Origin: an uncultured Clostridia bacterium
GTDB lineage: Bacteria > Bacillota_A > Clostridia > Oscillospirales > Ruminococcaceae
NCBI GenBank assembly: GCA_947169455.1
Contig: CAMVPV010000098.1
Coordinates: 1 to 6,064 of the forward strand
Direction: 5' to 3'
DNA length: 6,064 nucleotides
A program made the translations under genes and the position numbers. This document shows positions 1-6,055 of the stretch, one piece after another. Each line of letters starts with the position of its first letter. Positions within the stretch are counted from its first letter, which is position 1. The notes below the pieces were generated by a model that was given only the letters and a program-made list of their open reading frames with translations, did not search any database and was not told the origin of the DNA.

Positions 1-1
1 G

Positions 2-2014
2 ATGAAAGCCGTCCGCTCGATAGAGCTCGGACTGGACAGCATGGATCTGAAAAAGCTGGAGGGGCTCTCCGATGAGGAGATACGCTCAAAGCTGCACGAT
101 GTCGATGATGAGCGCTCGTTCGTGGTGTTTGAAGCACTGAAGCGCGGCGTGACACCCGAGGAGATACACGGTATCACGATGATAGACAACTGGTTCCTTT
201 ATAAGCTGAAGAACCTCGCCGATCTCGAAAGGGCTCTCGCGGAGGAGGAGCTCACCGAGGAACTCTACGACACCGCAAAGCGGTACGGTTTCCTTGACAG
301 CACCATTGAACGCCTGAGCGGAAAGAAATGCCCGAAGAGGACACGCGCCGTGTTCAAGATGGTCGATACCTGTGCGGGCGAATTCAAGGCGGAAACACCG
401 TACTTCTATTCGACGTTCGACGATGAGAACGAAGCGGCGGAATTCATTGAGCATCACGATACCGGCAAGAAGAAGGTGATAGTGTTCGGCTCGGGACCGA
501 TACGCATCGGTCAGGGCATCGAATTCGACTACTGCTCGGTGCACTGCGTATGGACACTAAAGGAAATGGGCTGCGAGGCTGTTATCTGCAACAACAACCC
601 CGAAACGGTATCCACCGATTTCGATACCGGCGACCGCCTGTACTTCGACCCGCTGACCAGGGAGGACGTTGAAGCTATCATCGAAACGGAGAAGCCCTAC
701 GGAGTTGTAGTTCAGTTCGGCGGACAGACAGCTATCAAGCTGACGAAGCACCTTTCGGATATGGGCGTCAACATTCTCGGAACGTCAGCGGACAGCATAG
801 ATGCCGCCGAGGACAGGGAGCGCTTTGATGAGCTTCTCAATCAGTGCGGAATACCGCGTCCGGCGGGGCATACCGTAATGAACACCGAGGAAGCGCTGAA
901 AGCGGCGGCAGACCTCGGATATCCCGTGCTGATGCGCCCGTCCTACGTGCTGGGCGGTCAGAACATGATAATCGCACATTCCGATGCTGATATCCGTGAA
1001 TATATGGAGATCATCATGCGCGGAGGCATCGAGGATCCCGTGCTGATAGACAAGTACATGATGGGCAAGGAGGTCGAGGTCGATGCGATCTGCGACGGCA
1101 CGGACTTCCTCATCCCGGGAATAATGGAGCACATCGAGCGTGCGGGCATCCACTCGGGCGATTCTATCTCGGTATATCCCGCACTCACGCTGACAAAACG
1201 CATACGGGAAACCATCATCGAATATACGCGCAGGCTCGCGATGTCGCTGAACGTTATCGGTCTGGTGAATATACAGTACGTCGTATATAACAATGAAGTC
1301 TATGTTATCGAGGTAAATCCGCGCTCATCGAGAACGGTGCCGTACATTTCCAAGGTGACCGGCATACCTATGGTGGATATCGCCACAAAGATAATGCTCG
1401 GTCATTCGCTGAAGGAGCAGGGCTACGAGAGCGGTCTTTACAAAGAAGCGGATTTCATTGCGGTAAAGGTACCGGTGTTCAGCTTTGAGAAGCTGCATGA
1501 CGTTGATACTGCACTCGGACCCGAGATGAAATCTACGGGCGAATGTCTCGGCATAGCGCGCACCTTCGAGGATGCGCTGTTCAAGGGACTTATCGCCGCG
1601 GGCTACAATATGAAGAAGAGCGGCGGCGTACTGTTCACTGTGCGCGACACCGACAAGCAGGAGATAATATATGTTGCGGAGAAGTTCGAGCGTCTCGGGT
1701 TCGATATCTATGCCACGAGCGGAACGGCGTCGGTGCTCAACCGCAATATGGTCGCCGCGAATATCGTGCGCAGGGTATCCGAGGACAAGCCGAACGTTAT
1801 GACGCTGCTTGACGACGGCAGGATAGATTACGTCATATCCACATCGGCAAAGGGCAGGATACCGCAGTACGACAGCGTAAAGATACGCCGCAAGACAGTT
1901 GAGCGTTCGATCTGCTGCCTTACCGCGATAGATACCGCGAATGCTGTCGCGGATATACTTGCGATGGGCAAGAAGATAGAAGATATGGAAATGGTGGATA
2001 TCACGAAGATATGA
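2..2014 (+). CDS. carB: Carbamoyl-phosphate synthase large subunit, 3' portion (5' end outside window)
   Basis: CarB uses bicarbonate, two ATP and ammonia (delivered by CarA from glutamine) to make carbamoyl phosphate for pyrimidines and arginine in the cytoplasm. The visible 670 residues cover the oligomerisation domain (about 1-150), the second ATP-grasp half that phosphorylates carbamate (about 155-530), and the C-terminal MGS-like allosteric domain (about 530-670). Landmarks are SGPIRIGQGIEFDY (164-177), NNNPETVSTD (197-206), MRPSYVLGGQNM (311-322), EVEVDAICDG (357-366) and IEVNPRSSRTVP (436-447). E379 and D387 align by eye with the ornithine-site residues E783 and D791 of E. coli CarB. 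ATSGTA (571-576) and TSAKGR (614-619) mark the allosteric domain. By that alignment about 400 N-terminal residues, the whole first ATP-grasp half, lie upstream. The ATG at position 2 is therefore internal, not the start. The stop is TGA at 2012-2014. No frameshift or missing key residue is visible. In B. subtilis this gene is also called pyrAB. Confidence 0.98.
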   Translation: MKAVRSIELGLDSMDLKKLEGLSDEEIRSKLHDVDDERSFVVFEALKRGVTPEEIHGITMIDNWFLYKLKNLADLERALAEEELTEELYDTAKRYGFLDSTIERLSGKKCPKRTRAVFKMVDTCAGEFKAETPYFYSTFDDENEAAEFIEHHDTGKKKVIVFGSGPIRIGQGIEFDYCSVHCVWTLKEMGCEAVICNNNPETVSTDFDTGDRLYFDPLTREDVEAIIETEKPYGVVVQFGGQTAIKLTKHLSDMGVNILGTSADSIDAAEDRERFDELLNQCGIPRPAGHTVMNTEEALKAAADLGYPVLMRPSYVLGGQNMIIAHSDADIREYMEIIMRGGIEDPVLIDKYMMGKEVEVDAICDGTDFLIPGIMEHIERAGIHSGDSISVYPALTLTKRIRETIIEYTRRLAMSLNVIGLVNIQYVVYNNEVYVIEVNPRSSRTVPYISKVTGIPMVDIATKIMLGHSLKEQGYESGLYKEADFIAVKVPVFSFEKLHDVDTALGPEMKSTGECLGIARTFEDALFKGLIAAGYNMKKSGGVLFTVRDTDKQEIIYVAEKFERLGFDIYATSGTASVLNRNMVAANIVRRVSEDKPNVMTLLDDGRIDYVISTSAKGRIPQYDSVKIRRKTVERSICCLTAIDTANAVADILAMGKKIEDMEMVDITKI

Positions 2015-2033
2015 CGGGGGAGGTGTAAAGCAG

Positions 2034-2981
2034 ATGCCTGTACAGAACAGCGGGAATGAAAATGAAGAACGCGCTTTGAAGACCGCCGACGAATACAAAT
2101 ATGTCCCGGATGACAAGCTGATGAATTCGAGCTATATACGCGATACGAATTTCAGGGAAAACCGCCGCCGCATGGACATCGTGGAAAAGTACCTGAATAT
2201 GACAAAATATTTCGGTTTTGTCTCTGCACTGGTGATAGGAGCGATAAGCGCCGGACTGTTTTCCTTTTTCCTTTTCAGATTTTTCGGGCTCGCAATAGAA
2301 AATGCGGCTATCAATACCGTGAAGGCAGAATCCGAGCAGATCCATGTGGTATTTGATTTCAGCGGCTGGCTGTATTCGCTGATCACAATGATAGTGATAG
2401 GCGTATGCTCCATGCTTGTGGGAGAATATCACAAAAAGGGCGCGAACATTATACTGTACATTGCGCACTTAGCTTATGCACTGCTCGGACTGCTCACCCT
2501 GCTCGGAGTTTCCGATGATATGCCGAGGATACTGGGCATATCGATCCTGGCGTATGCGATATTCGGGTATCTGAATACCGACCGTTCACAGCGTGCGCTG
2601 AAAGATCTCGATCATCTTAAAACGCAGGAGGGCTATCCCGATTTCAACCTTGCCATGTACTATATGCATCAGTCGAGGTATGTGAAAATGCGCGAGGAAT
2701 GGGAGAACCGCGATAAGAAGTACGATTTCTACGGTGAAAAGGAACGTCCCGTTGCGGGCGAGATAACGCAGTATGCCGACGGCGGCATGGAAGGTCTTTC
2801 GGTGGGAGAGGCTGACCGTGATGAGTGGTTCAAGAAGAGTGCGGCTTATGTTCCGGAGGAGAAGCCGCAGGACGATACTGCCGGCGAGGAAAAGGAAAGC
2901 AATGAGATCAGCACGGATGAGCTCGGCTTTTCCGATGAGGATTACAAACTGAAGGAAGACAGAAGATACAGACCGCTGTAA
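2034..2981 (+). CDS. Unrecognised four-helix membrane protein with acidic cytoplasmic tail, inside the pyr cluster
   Basis: I do not recognise this 315-residue protein. The N-terminal ~58 residues are polar and charged, with an RRR patch at 44-46 just before the first helix, and no signal peptide. Hydrophobic segments fall at about 60-88, 111-132, 137-158 and 162-181. Positive residues before helix 1, between helices 2 and 3 (HKK, 133-135) and after helix 4 suggest both ends face the cytoplasm. Residues 182-315 are soluble: a basic, aromatic part with YPDFNLAMYYMHQSRY (201-216), then a low-complexity tail with 18 Asp/Glu in residues 261-310. The start is supported by a strong GGGGGAGGTG site at 2016-2025, eight bases before ATG. 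It begins 19 bases after the carB stop and ends (TAA) 19 bases before pyrK, so co-transcription is likely. Four helices are too few for a usual uracil transporter, and no enzymatic motif is visible. Codon use resembles its neighbours, so recent foreign origin is not indicated. The coding call is secure; the function is unknown. Confidence 0.9.
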   Translation: MPVQNSGNENEERALKTADEYKYVPDDKLMNSSYIRDTNFRENRRRMDIVEKYLNMTKYFGFVSALVIGAISAGLFSFFLFRFFGLAIENAAINTVKAESEQIHVVFDFSGWLYSLITMIVIGVCSMLVGEYHKKGANIILYIAHLAYALLGLLTLLGVSDDMPRILGISILAYAIFGYLNTDRSQRALKDLDHLKTQEGYPDFNLAMYYMHQSRYVKMREEWENRDKKYDFYGEKERPVAGEITQYADGGMEGLSVGEADRDEWFKKSAAYVPEEKPQDDTAGEEKESNEISTDELGFSDEDYKLKEDRRYRPL

Positions 2982-3000
2982 ATCATTAAGGAGCGATTTT

Positions 3001-3783
3001 ATGGAAAAAAAGTACCTGTGCGGACAGTTCCCGATAATATCCAAAAAGAACCCCGCAAAGGATATCTACGACATGGAGATATACTGCCCCGAAGCAGCCG
3101 CAATTGCAAAGTGCGGGCAGTTCCTCAATATAAAGGCGGAGGGCTTCATGCTGCGCCGTCCTATCTCTCTGTGCGGGGCTGACAAGGAAAAAGGCACCCT
3201 GCGGATAGTGTTCCAGGTGCGCGGCGACGGCACGAAAAAACTCGCTGAACTGAACGAGGGCAGCATCGCGGATATCATAGCTCCGCTCGGCGGCAGCGGA
3301 TTTGACCTCATCGACAGCGGAAAGCGCGCGGTGATAGTCGGCGGCGGGATAGGGACTCCGCCGCTCCTGCCGATAGCACAGCATTTCGGTAAGAACTGCA
3401 CCGTAATAAACGGTTTCCGCACGGCTGCCGCGGTCATACTTGAAGAGGATAACAGAAAAAGCGGCGCGGAAACGATAATATGCACCGATGACGGCACCTA
3501 CGGCAGAAAGGGTTTCGTTACAGACGCGCTTGCAGAGGTCATCGCAAAGGAAAAGCCGGATATCATATATTCCTGCGGCCCCATGCCGATGCTGAAAAGG
3601 ATAGCTGATACCGCACATAAAAATGATATACGCTGTCAGGTGTCGCTGGAGGAGCGCATGGGCTGCGGTATCGGCGCGTGTCTGGTATGCGCCTGCCGCA
3701 TAAAGAGGAACGGCAGTGAGGAATATCTCCACGTCTGCAAGGACGGACCTGTATTCGACAGCAGGGAGGTGCTTTTTGAATGA
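3001..3783 (+). CDS. pyrK: Dihydroorotate dehydrogenase B, electron-transfer subunit (FAD, [2Fe-2S])
   Basis: PyrK passes electrons from the FMN of PyrD via a [2Fe-2S] cluster and FAD to NAD+, completing class 1B dihydroorotate dehydrogenase in the cytoplasm. The 260 residues match the usual length of about 255-260. The N-terminal FAD-binding barrel (about 1-105) carries RRPISLC (52-58), the FAD motif of this ferredoxin-reductase branch. The nucleotide-binding domain has VGGGIGTPPLLPIA (113-126), TDDGTYGRKGFVTDAL (162-177) and SCGPMPM (191-197). The C-terminal cluster ligands are read as Cys222, Cys227, Cys230 and Cys246 (C-X4-C-X2-C-X15-C) in GCGIGACLVC and HVC. One extra Cys232 lies beside them and is probably not a ligand. 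The start has AAGGAG at 2988-2993, seven bases upstream. The stop overlaps the pyrD start as ATGA (3780-3783), which fits coupled, roughly equal synthesis of two subunits that form a heterotetramer. Confidence 0.97.
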   Translation: MEKKYLCGQFPIISKKNPAKDIYDMEIYCPEAAAIAKCGQFLNIKAEGFMLRRPISLCGADKEKGTLRIVFQVRGDGTKKLAELNEGSIADIIAPLGGSGFDLIDSGKRAVIVGGGIGTPPLLPIAQHFGKNCTVINGFRTAAAVILEEDNRKSGAETIICTDDGTYGRKGFVTDALAEVIAKEKPDIIYSCGPMPMLKRIADTAHKNDIRCQVSLEERMGCGIGACLVCACRIKRNGSEEYLHVCKDGPVFDSREVLFE

Positions 3784-4691
3784 GCAGGCTTGCGATCAAT
3801 TTTGCCGGAGTTGAACTGAAAAACCCGGTGATACCCGCATCGGGGGTATTCGGCTACGGCAGGGAATATGAGAGTTTCTACCCGCTTTCAAGGCTGGGCG
3901 GCATTTCGGTGAAGGGCACCACCGAGCAGAAGCGCACGGGAAATCTTCCGCCGAGGATAGCGGAAACGCCTTCGGGAATGCTGAACAGCGTCGGATTGCA
4001 AAATCCCGGCATAGATCATTTTATCGCGGAGGAACTCCCGTATCTCAGGACAAAGGGAACGGTAATCATTGCGAATATGGCGGGCAGGGACCGCGAGGGC
4101 TACCGCGAGGTAGCAGAAAAGCTCGACAAGACCGATGTCGATATCATTGAGGTGAACATATCCTGCCCGAACGTAAAGGCGGGCGGAGCGGCATTCGGAG
4201 TATCATGCAGCGGCGCGGCGGAGATCACAAGGACGGTGCGCGCGGCAACGTCGAAGCCGATAATGATAAAGCTGTCTCCGAACGTCACGGATATCGCAGA
4301 GATAGCGCGTGCGGTAGAAGCGGAGGGCGCGGACGCCGTATCGCTGATAAATACGCTGCTCGGCATGAGGATAGATATCAACACGCGCCGCCCGGTGCTT
4401 CACAACAATGTCGGCGGACTTTCCGGACCTGCAGTTTTCCCGATAGCCGTGAGAATGGTATGGCAGGTGGCGAACGCCGTGAAGATACCCGTCTGCGGGA
4501 TGGGAGGCATCTCCCGCTGGGAGGACGCCGTTGAGATGATGATGGCGGGAGCGTCCGCTGTGCAGGTGGGAGCGGCTGTGTTTGCCGATCCTCTCGCGCC
4601 TGTGAAGATCATCGACGGATTGGAGAATTACTGCGAGCGGAACAATATCGGTAACATAAGCGAGATCATCGGAAGCGTAAAGCCGTGGTGA
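3780..4691 (+). CDS. pyrD: Dihydroorotate dehydrogenase B, catalytic subunit (FMN, class 1B)
   Basis: PyrD oxidises (S)-dihydroorotate to orotate, the fourth step of pyrimidine synthesis. The 303-residue TIM-barrel protein has the normal family length. Visible sites are VKGTT (44-48, FMN-contacting Lys45), NSVGLQN (69-75, substrate/FMN loop), VNISCPNVK (125-133) with Cys129 as the likely catalytic base, IKLSPN (163-168), NT (191-192), GGLSGPA (212-218) and CGMGGI (239-244), the last two for FMN phosphate. A Cys base rather than Ser is the class 1 signature. The adjacent pyrK assigns it to class 1B, which uses NAD+ rather than fumarate or quinone. The start ATG overlaps the pyrK stop and has GGGAGGT at 3764-3770, nine bases upstream, inside pyrK. 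The stop is TGA (4689-4691). pyrF and pyrE, which often follow in Firmicutes, are absent to the right. Confidence 0.98.
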   Translation: MSRLAINFAGVELKNPVIPASGVFGYGREYESFYPLSRLGGISVKGTTEQKRTGNLPPRIAETPSGMLNSVGLQNPGIDHFIAEELPYLRTKGTVIIANMAGRDREGYREVAEKLDKTDVDIIEVNISCPNVKAGGAAFGVSCSGAAEITRTVRAATSKPIMIKLSPNVTDIAEIARAVEAEGADAVSLINTLLGMRIDINTRRPVLHNNVGGLSGPAVFPIAVRMVWQVANAVKIPVCGMGGISRWEDAVEMMMAGASAVQVGAAVFADPLAPVKIIDGLENYCERNNIGNISEIIGSVKPW

Positions 4692-4758
4692 GCGCATCCG
4701 GGCTGCTGTCCATCCCGTGCTGTTACCGGATAGTTGATTTTCCGGAATGAATGCGCTC
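4690..4758 (+). other. Inverted repeat with nested hairpins in the pyrD-phosphatase spacer (possible structured RNA)
   Basis: GAGCGCAT (4690-4697) and ATGCGCTC (4751-4758) are perfectly complementary 8-base arms. Between them, CGGG (4699-4702) can pair with CCCG (4714-4717), and CCGGA (4726-4730) with TCCGG (4741-4745), giving a plausible three-way junction. A competing pairing of ATCCGG (4696-4701) with CCGGAT (4726-4731) also exists. The left arm begins within the pyrD stop codon. No T-run follows the right arm (next bases GTTATCTG), so it is not a standard intrinsic terminator. It could protect the 3' end of the pyr message, be a dispersed palindromic repeat, or regulate the downstream pair. 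The pairing is seen; any function is inference. Confidence 0.45.
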
Positions 4759-4773
4759 GTTATCTGACCGCAT

Positions 4774-4780
4774 AAAGGAG
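4774..4780 (+). promoter_or_regulatory. Ribosome binding site at unusually long distance from the phosphatase start
   Basis: AAAGGAG is the only strong Shine-Dalgarno match before the phosphatase gene, but 17 bases separate it from the ATG at 4798. The other four starts visible here have gaps of 7-10. No in-frame ATG, GTG or TTG lies in between; the nearest odd option is ATT at 4795. The palindrome AAGATCTT (4782-4789) lies in the gap. The N-terminus after ATG (YVYLVRHGE) fits the family well, so I keep this start. Confidence 0.55.
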
Positions 4781-4797
4781 AAAGATCTTCGGATATT

Positions 4798-5475
4798 ATG
4801 AAAGAAACTTATGTATATTTAGTTCGCCACGGCGAGGCACAGGGGAACGTCGAGGAATTCTTCCAGGGAAAGACCGACTGCGAGATAAGCGCCAAGGGAA
4901 AGCTGCAGCTCGATGCCCTTGCGGAGCGGTTCAGGGATATTTCCTTCGATGCGCTGTATTCAAGCCCGCTGAAACGCGCCTATGAAACGGCAGAAGCGGT
5001 CAACCGGTATCACGGGTCGGAGATAATCACGCGGGAGGGGCTGACCGAGATAAACGCAGGAGTTTTCGAGGGCGTGAAGTGGTCGGAGCTGCCCGTGCGC
5101 TATCCGCATGAGTATGATCTGTGGGTGAACGACCTCGGGCATTTTGCCGCAGAGGGCAGCGAAACGATGAACGAGGTATATGAACGCATGAAGAAATGCG
5201 TCACGGATATAGTTCTGGAGAACGAGGGGAAAACTGTCGTGATAGCATCGCACGGGTGCGCGCTGAGAAATTACCTCACCTTTGCGGAATGGGGCACGAT
5301 AGATGAAATAGGAAGGGCAGGCTGGCTGGATAATACGGCTGTATCGCTGCTGAGATACACCGACCCCGAAAATCCGGAGATAATATTCAAAAACGACACA
5401 TCGCACCTGCCGCCGGAACTCTCAACGCTGAGGACGTCAAAATGGTGCAGATATGAGGAGGACAGCGGAAAATGA
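4798..5475 (+). CDS. Histidine phosphatase superfamily protein (phosphoglycerate mutase/CobC-like)
   Basis: This is a 225-residue soluble enzyme of the histidine phosphatase (phosphoglycerate-mutase-like) superfamily, which transfers or removes phosphate through a phospho-histidine. The signature LVRHGEAQGN (8-17) supplies Arg10 and the nucleophile His11. SSPLKRAYETA (55-65) gives phosphate-binding Arg60, LTEINAGVFEG (82-92) gives the acid Glu84, and IASHGCALR (149-157) gives the second catalytic His152. All core residues are present and the length is typical of the small monomeric branch. Substrate cannot be read from the sequence: relatives include alpha-ribazole phosphatase (CobC), broad phosphatases such as PhoE, and GpmB-type proteins. 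No cobalamin genes are nearby, so CobC is not favoured. A 106-base spacer separates it from pyrD. Its stop overlaps the ruvX start by ATGA, so the two are surely co-transcribed. Ile is almost always ATA (9 of 11 by hand count), more than in carB. Confidence 0.93.
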   Translation: MKETYVYLVRHGEAQGNVEEFFQGKTDCEISAKGKLQLDALAERFRDISFDALYSSPLKRAYETAEAVNRYHGSEIITREGLTEINAGVFEGVKWSELPVRYPHEYDLWVNDLGHFAAEGSETMNEVYERMKKCVTDIVLENEGKTVVIASHGCALRNYLTFAEWGTIDEIGRAGWLDNTAVSLLRYTDPENPEIIFKNDTSHLPPELSTLRTSKWCRYEEDSGK

Positions 5476-5891
5476 GGATAATGTCGGTCGATTTCGGGGA
5501 CAGCCGCACGGGGATAGCGGTGTGTGACCGAAGTGAAATGCTCGCGTCTCCGCTGACGGTGATACACGAGAAGGACTTTGAGCGGTGCATTGAAAAGACG
5601 GCGGAACTCGCTGCGCAGGAGAAAGCGGAGGAGATAGTCGTCGGGTATCCGAAGAACATGAACAACACGGTAGGGGAGCGCGCCGAGAAATGTGCGCTGT
5701 TTGCGGAGAAGCTCGCGGAGAGATCGGGGCTGTCCGTAAAGCTGTGGGATGAGCGTCAGACGACGGTATCGGCGCACCGGTACCTGAACGAGACAAATGT
5801 GCGCGGAAAAAAGCGCAAGGAAACAGTCGATGCAGTAGCGGCGGTGCTGATACTTGAAAGCTACCTCGGATTCAGGAAAAACAACAAGTGA
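5472..5891 (+). CDS. ruvX: RuvX/YqgF family: pre-16S rRNA nuclease / putative Holliday junction resolvase
   Basis: This family (YqgF, RNase H-like fold) is required for 5' maturation of 16S rRNA in E. coli and is also annotated as a Holliday junction resolvase; the cellular role in Firmicutes is less settled. At 139 residues it has the family's usual length. Visible motifs are VDFGDSRTGIAV (6-17) with catalytic Asp7, VVGYPKNMNNTVGERAE (56-72), LWDERQTTVSA (91-101) with Asp93 and Glu94, and the C-terminal KKRKETVDAVAAVLILESYL (113-132) with Asp120 as the third acidic site. The start overlaps the phosphatase stop (ATGA, 5472-5475) and is served by GAGGAGGA at 5455-5462 inside the upstream gene, nine bases before ATG. 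The stop is TGA at 5889-5891, six bases before a strong terminator, making this the last gene of its transcript. The protein appears complete and intact. Confidence 0.96.
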   Translation: MRIMSVDFGDSRTGIAVCDRSEMLASPLTVIHEKDFERCIEKTAELAAQEKAEEIVVGYPKNMNNTVGERAEKCALFAEKLAERSGLSVKLWDERQTTVSAHRYLNETNVRGKKRKETVDAVAAVLILESYLGFRKNNK

Positions 5892-5896
5892 TCAGG

Positions 5897-5928
5897 CAGG
5901 ATGCGGGTGTTCCGTGTCCTGTTTTTTG
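5897..5928 (+). terminator. Intrinsic (Rho-independent) terminator after ruvX
   Basis: CAGGATGCGG (5897-5906) pairs with CCGTGTCCTG (5912-5921) around a five-base loop GTGTT. This gives a 10-bp stem with two G-T wobbles, followed at once by six T (5922-5927). It lies six bases past the ruvX stop and should end the phosphatase-ruvX transcript. The opposite strand has no T-run after the stem, so it is one-directional. Confidence 0.9.
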
Positions 5929-5988
5929 TATGGTTCCCTGTGTTCGGGAAAAGCAACAAAAATCTGCACCGATGATAATATTTTTTGT

Positions 5989-6035
5989 ATATGTCCCGAC
6001 CGAGTATTTCAAATATTTATGATTACTTGACATAT
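5989..6035. repeat. 7-base inverted repeat flanking and overlapping the -35 box
   Basis: ATATGTC (5989-5995) and GACATAT (6029-6035) are perfect reverse complements, 40 bases centre to centre (about four helical turns). The right copy covers most of the -35 box. Between them lie the odd palindrome TATTTCAAATA (6005-6015) and the overlapping even palindrome AAATATTT (6011-6018). This could be an operator pair, but A+T-rich DNA yields such short repeats by chance. The repeat is seen; the role is speculative. Confidence 0.3.
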
Positions 6036-6055
6036 TTTTCCGACGATATTATAAT
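6027..6055 (+). promoter_or_regulatory. Perfect consensus housekeeping-sigma promoter for a gene beyond the right edge
   Basis: TTGACA (6027-6032) and TATAAT (6050-6055) are both 6/6 matches to the sigma-70/SigA consensus, with the ideal 17-base spacer. The region upstream (about 6003-6025) is A+T-rich and could act as an UP element. There is no TG extension before the -10. Transcription would start near 6062, so only two or three transcribed bases are in the window and the driven gene is not visible. It lies about 100 bases past the ruvX terminator and so begins a new unit. Confidence 0.88.

Noticed and set aside
2..4. ATG at the left edge as the true carB start
   Set aside because: Alignment by eye puts it near residue 405 of a ~1070-residue protein; the first ATP-grasp half must lie upstream.
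1325..2116. Long open frame (263 codons) on the - strand opposite carB
   Set aside because: It lies wholly opposite well-conserved carB codons, runs past the carB stop without ribosome site support, and its translation has no recognisable domain. It is a by-product of codon bias.
2986..3732. 248-codon open frame on the - strand opposite pyrK
   Set aside because: It is the shadow of a clearly identified pyrK; its product has no coherent domain and its start would lie inside pyrK.
4203..4697. 164-codon - strand frame and 109-codon + strand frame inside pyrD
   Set aside because: Both are out of frame with conserved pyrD sequence and give Arg/His-rich products typical of frame shadows.
4734..4763. 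Possible promoter for phosphatase-ruvX (TTGATT, then CGTTAT 18 bases later)
   Set aside because: The -10 matches only three of six positions and no better hexamer pair is present; a promoter here cannot be excluded but is not supported.
5934..5950. Small hairpin TTCCC...GGGAA after the ruvX terminator
   Set aside because: Five base pairs with no T-run on either strand; too weak to call a second terminator.
5901..5975. 24-codon open frame starting ATG at 5901
   Set aside because: It runs straight through the ruvX terminator stem and T-tract, has no properly spaced ribosome site, and so would hardly be transcribed.
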